NCBI RefSeq assembly: GCF_004634195.1
Contig: NZ_SKBP01000003.1
Coordinates: 234,341 to 298,340, forward strand
DNA length: 64,000 nucleotides
Source of the DNA: Flavobacterium salilacus subsp. salilacus
Lineage (GTDB): Bacteria > Bacteroidota > Bacteroidia > Flavobacteriales > Flavobacteriaceae
Direction: 5' to 3'
The position numbers and the translations under genes are program-made. Below are positions 60,783 through 64,000 of the stretch, in pieces (the first letter of the stretch is position 1; every line of letters begins with the position of its first letter). The notes under the pieces were generated by a model. That model made no database searches, was not told the origin of the DNA, and worked only from the letters and a program-made list of their open reading frames with translations.

Positions 60783-63700
60783 TATCTTAGTAGTGAAAAG
60801 TGTGCTTTAAACTCTTTATCTGTTCCGTTAGAAGATCGGTACAGTAATTTAAACCAATAGTCTGTAGCAGGAAGTCGTTCACCATTATACGTTCCGTCCC
60901 AGCCCACTTGTCCGGGTCTTATTACTGATATCACTTTTCCATATCGATCATAGATATAAATAACAGCATCTTTTTGTCCGCTTAATCCCTTAATATTCCA
61001 GGTTTCGTGCTGACCGTCACCATTAGGACTGAAGAAACGAGGATAGTTTAAGGCATATACTTCTAAAACAAGAGGGTCACATCCGTTTTTATCGTTAACA
61101 GTTATTGTATATAAACCCTCTGTTATGTTTGTAAATACATTTTCATCCTGAAAAGCACCTCCATTCAAACTAAACTCATAATCGCCTGATCCGCCTATTA
61201 CATTTATTGTAATGGTTTGGTTGTATTGGAAATCAGTGGCAACTTCGGCAGTGGCAACTGCTATAGAAGACACAGCCACAGTAGTAGTAGCGACACCTAT
61301 GCACCCTGTGTTAAGGTTAGTAGCCTCTACACTATATTCTCCGGGTTCATCAGCAATAATAAATCCTGAAATATATGGTAATACCGTCCCATCTTTTGTC
61401 CATACAAAACTATGATTTCCGTTAGAAAGTCCGGTGTTAAGCATTACGTTGTTATATTCTTCTGTCTCCAAGTTCTGACATATATAATAGATATCTTCAA
61501 GATCAGGCTTAGGCAGAGGGTTGATACGCACTGTCATTGTAGCTGCATCCGTACACTCAGTACCCACAGTATAGCTTATAGTTACCGTACCTGCTAATAA
61601 GCTTGTTACAAAACCGGTTTCATCTACTGTTGCAATATTTTCATTACTGCTTGACCATACCCCATCTAAAACTACATTAGCCAATTGCGTGGTCTCTCCT
61701 TCACAAATTGTGCTGTTACCTGTTATAACTCCCGGGTTAGGAGCGGGGGCAGGAGGGTTGTCAATAGTTATAGTATCGGATACTTCCGTACATCCTGCAC
61801 TATTTCTTACTGTTATAATATAATCACCCGGTGCAATATTTGTAAATGTAGTAGTGCCTTGATAATTTATTCCGCCATTTATGCTATAAGTATGACCTAT
61901 GCCTATAGGGCTGGTAACAACTATTCTTCCTGTATCGGTAAAACAGTCAGGCTGTGTAACCACATAGGTTGGTACCTCAGGTGTAGCAGGCTGCGATTGT
62001 ATAATTCTCGTTACAGGCAAGGATATACATCCTGCGGCATTTTGTGTTCTTATTGTGTATGAGCCCGGATCAAGATCAGTAAAAATAGGACTTGTTTGAT
62101 AGTTTATACCATCAATAGTATAAGTAAGATCTGCTCCCAGCGGATTTGTAACCTCTAAAGTACCTGTTGCTGTTGTACAAGTAGGATTAGTAACAGTAAC
62201 TGTAGCAGGAACCGGAACTGACGGTGGGTTATTGATAGTGAAAGGCGTAGGGTTACCAGAAATACATCCTGCTGCATTTCTTACATAAGCAAAATGATTA
62301 CCGGGAGCTATGCCATAAAAAGTGGTTAACGGCTGGTAGGTTACCCCATCAATACTATACATATAACCTGCTCCAAGAGGAGATTGAATAGTTATACTTC
62401 CTGTACTGTTGTTACACCCGGGCTGATTGACATTCACAACCGCATCGTCAGGTAAGTTAGGCGCGGGGTTTATTGTTACATTTACAGTTGAGGAGATACA
62501 TCCTCCAATAGTATTTCTTACTACTATTTGATAAAGCCCCGGAGTAAGATTATTGTGTACTAAATTTGTATCATAGGAATTTCCGTTATCAATACTGTAT
62601 TCTAAGTTTGCTCCTATAGGCGAAGTAATAGTTATAGAGCCAAAAGGGTTGGCACAGGTTGGGTTTGTCCTGACATAACCTGCTGCGTTAGGTACAGGAG
62701 GCGCAGCGTTAATAGTTACCGTTTGCGGATTAGCCGACACGCAACCTGCTGCATTTTTAACTAATATATTATAATTTCCTGCCGGCAAGCCGGTATAATT
62801 AGTAATACTCTGATATGTATTTCCATTGTTAATACTATAGGTTAATCCCTGACCAATAGGGCTGTTTATGGTTATACTGCCAAATTGATTATTACAGTTG
62901 GGCTGTGTAAAAGATACATCAGCATCAGCAGGGATAGCAGGAGCAGGGTTTATGGTTGCCGTAACGGTGGAAGTACATCCATCAGTATTTCGGGCAGTAA
63001 TAGTGTAATTACCAGGATCATAACCTGCAAATGTTGTAGAAGCCTGATAAGCACCAGTGTCAATTCGATACGTATATTCAGGACCAAGAGGACCTGTAAC
63101 TTCTATAGTTCCCGTTGTATCATTACATCCTAAAGGAGTTATTTGAAATTGAGGTGTTGGGATAGTAGGTACATCATCAATAGTCGCAGTAACCGGACTT
63201 GACACACACCCGTCACCATTTCTCACCATTACCGTATAGTCGCCCGGATCATATCCTGCAAATACATTCGAAGCCTGATACGTAACCCCGTTATCAATAC
63301 TGTACTCAATCCCGTTACCCGTTTGCGCAGTAACCGTAATCGTTCCTGTAGCCACTGTACACGTAGGCTGTATATAAGCCACCGTTGCATCAGCCGGCGT
63401 ATTCGGAGCCGGGTCAATAGTTGCCGTAACCGGACTTGACACACATCCATCGCCATTTCTCACCACTACCGTATAGTCGCCCGGATCATATCCTGCAAAC
63501 ACATTCGAAGCCTGATATGTAGCCCCGTTATCAATACTGTACTCAATCCCGTTACCCGTTTGCGCGGTAACCGTAATCGTTCCTGTAGCTACTGTACAGG
63601 TAGGCTGTATATAAGTTACCGTTGCATCAGCCGGCGTATTCGGAGCAGGGTCAATAGTCGCCGTAACCGGAGTTGACACACACCCATCGCCATTTCTCAC

Positions 63701-64000
63701 CACTACCGTATAGTCACCCGGATCATATCCTGCAAACACATTCGAAGCCTGATATGTAGCCCCGTTATCAATACTGTACTCAATCCCGTTACCCGTTTGC
63801 GCAGTAACCGTAATCGTTCCTGTAGCCACTGTACACGTAGGCTGTATATAAGCCACCGTTGCATCAGCCGGCGTATTCGGAGCAGGGTCAATAGTCGCCA
63901 TAACCGGACTTGACACACACCCGTCACCATTTCTCACCACTACCGTATAGTCACCCGGGTCATATCCTGCAAACACATTCGAAGCCTGATATGTAGCCCC
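60782..64000 (-). CDS. SprB-repeat surface protein with type B (CHU_C) sorting domain, 5' end missing
   Basis: About 1070 residues are visible; the N-terminus lies beyond the window. Repeats of about 79 residues (GTITVTAQTGNGIEYSIDNG, FAGYDPGDYTVVVRNGDGCV) fill the first part and match SprB-type repeats of gliding and surface adhesins. A more diverged series and a group 2 Ig-like domain (LDGVWSSSNENIATVDETGF) follow. The C-terminus FSPNGDGQHETWNIKGLSGQ to WFKLLYRSSNGTDKEFKAHF is the gliding-motility-associated (type B) sorting domain. Type B and type A cargo are often anchored differently. The downstream nuclease gene is translationally coupled to it. Confidence 0.92.
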   Translation of the reverse strand, partial: GATYQASNVFAGYDPGDYTVVVRNGDGCVSSPVMATIDPAPNTPADATVAYIQPTCTVATGTITVTAQTGNGIEYSIDNGATYQASNVFAGYDPGDYTVVVRNGDGCVSTPVTATIDPAPNTPADATVTYIQPTCTVATGTITVTAQTGNGIEYSIDNGATYQASNVFAGYDPGDYTVVVRNGDGCVSSPVTATIDPAPNTPADATVAYIQPTCTVATGTITVTAQTGNGIEYSIDNGVTYQASNVFAGYDPGDYTVMVRNGDGCVSSPVTATIDDVPTIPTPQFQITPLGCNDTTGTIEVTGPLGPEYTYRIDTGAYQASTTFAGYDPGNYTITARNTDGCTSTVTATINPAPAIPADADVSFTQPNCNNQFGSITINSPIGQGLTYSINNGNTYQSITNYTGLPAGNYNILVKNAAGCVSANPQTVTINAAPPVPNAAGYVRTNPTCANPFGSITITSPIGANLEYSIDNGNSYDTNLVHNNLTPGLYQIVVRNTIGGCISSTVNVTINPAPNLPDDAVVNVNQPGCNNSTGSITIQSPLGAGYMYSIDGVTYQPLTTFYGIAPGNHFAYVRNAAGCISGNPTPFTINNPPSVPVPATVTVTNPTCTTATGTLEVTNPLGADLTYTIDGINYQTSPIFTDLDPGSYTIRTQNAAGCISLPVTRIIQSQPATPEVPTYVVTQPDCFTDTGRIVVTSPIGIGHTYSINGGINYQGTTTFTNIAPGDYIITVRNSAGCTEVSDTITIDNPPAPAPNPGVITGNSTICEGETTQLANVVLDGVWSSSNENIATVDETGFVTSLLAGTVTISYTVGTECTDAATMTVRINPLPKPDLEDIYYICQNLETEEYNNVMLNTGLSNGNHSFVWTKDGTVLPYISGFIIADEPGEYSVEATNLNTGCIGVATTTVAVSSIAVATAEVATDFQYNQTITINVIGGSGDYEFSLNGGAFQDENVFTNITEGLYTITVNDKNGCDPLVLEVYALNYPRFFSPNGDGQHETWNIKGLSGQKDAVIYIYDRYGKVISVIRPGQVGWDGTYNGERLPATDYWFKLLYRSSNGTDKEFKAHFSLLR
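63241..64000 (-). repeat. 237-bp near-identical tandem coding repeats
   Basis: Units at 63241-63477, 63478-63714 and 63715-63951, plus the start of a fourth at 63952. They differ at only a few positions. Units toward the C-terminus (63.2 kb and lower) are clearly more diverged. The array probably continues beyond the window. Confidence 0.9.

Noticed and set aside
63241..64000. Regular near-identical repeats could suggest a CRISPR or satellite array
   Set aside because: Units are 237 bp, a multiple of three, have no unique spacers and code continuously for SprB-type repeats.
1..64000. tRNA/rRNA genes, integrases, transposases and attachment sites
   Set aside because: I looked for their typical motifs and found none I could support; the large repeats are coding and not flanked by transposase genes.

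Overview
The window looks like a chromosomal segment of a Flavobacteriaceae bacterium (phylum Bacteroidota), most likely Flavobacterium or a close relative. The base composition is AT-rich. Several promoters fit the Bacteroidota TTG / TAnnTTTG pattern. At least six proteins end in type IX secretion (T9SS) sorting domains, and many small proteins belong to families I associate with flavobacteria (DUF6095, DUF6787, DUF6146, DUF3667, DUF6155). Apart from a small regulator locus near 10.4-11.1 kb, positions 1-47.9 kb are mostly housekeeping genes. I saw no tRNA, rRNA, CRISPR array, integrase or transposase.

Layout. 1-3.5 kb: a leftward run of methyltransferase, ZIP transporter, murQ, two small membrane or lipid-anchored proteins and a truncated TerC gene. 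3.5-8.2 kb: NhaC antiporter, a DUF2400 protein, a polytopic membrane protein and a LolD-type ATPase. 8.3-17.8 kb: lipoprotein MsrA, small conserved envelope proteins, a divergent XRE-regulator/small-protein pair, an M28 peptidase, DUF3667, a dienelactone hydrolase, a PfpI-like protein, a frameshifted YetF (DUF421) gene and a Ser/Arg-rich secreted protein. 17.9-24.4 kb: GNAT, NudK-type Nudix hydrolase, acyl-CoA dehydrogenase, DEAH helicase, chorismate synthase. 24.5-36.7 kb: two T9SS cargo proteins, a DCC protein, MutS2, Ung, a four-gene leftward cluster (SUI1 factor, nucleoside phosphorylase, cytosolic binding-protein fold, transglutaminase-like), a 2OG-Fe oxygenase and a BspA/DUF285 surface protein. 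36.8-47.9 kb: fused E1 dehydrogenase, thioesterase, MscS channel, endonuclease V, NDH-2, polyphosphate kinase, pseudouridine synthase and an ArsR/SRPBCC pair.

48-64 kb is a 16-kb surface/secretion locus, all on the minus strand. It holds two giant fibronectin/lamin-tail proteins (1409 and 2322 aa), a T9SS-tagged endonuclease I, and a truncated SprB-repeat protein with a type B sorting domain. The two giant genes end in a stretch of about 1589 bp that appears identical, in otherwise different proteins. The last gene contains near-identical 237-bp tandem repeats. This is the most unusual part of the window and reads as a recombining cell-surface module with an extracellular nuclease.

Regulatory structure stands out at several genes: a cluster of AAGGATAA/TTATCCTT half-sites around the NDH-2 promoter, paired GTAAC-N6-GTTAC operators at the ArsR-family promoter, a 14-bp perfect inverted repeat upstream of the dienelactone hydrolase, and a long imperfect palindromic element near 33.8 kb. 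Functional calls come from motif and family recognition by eye; no database search was possible.
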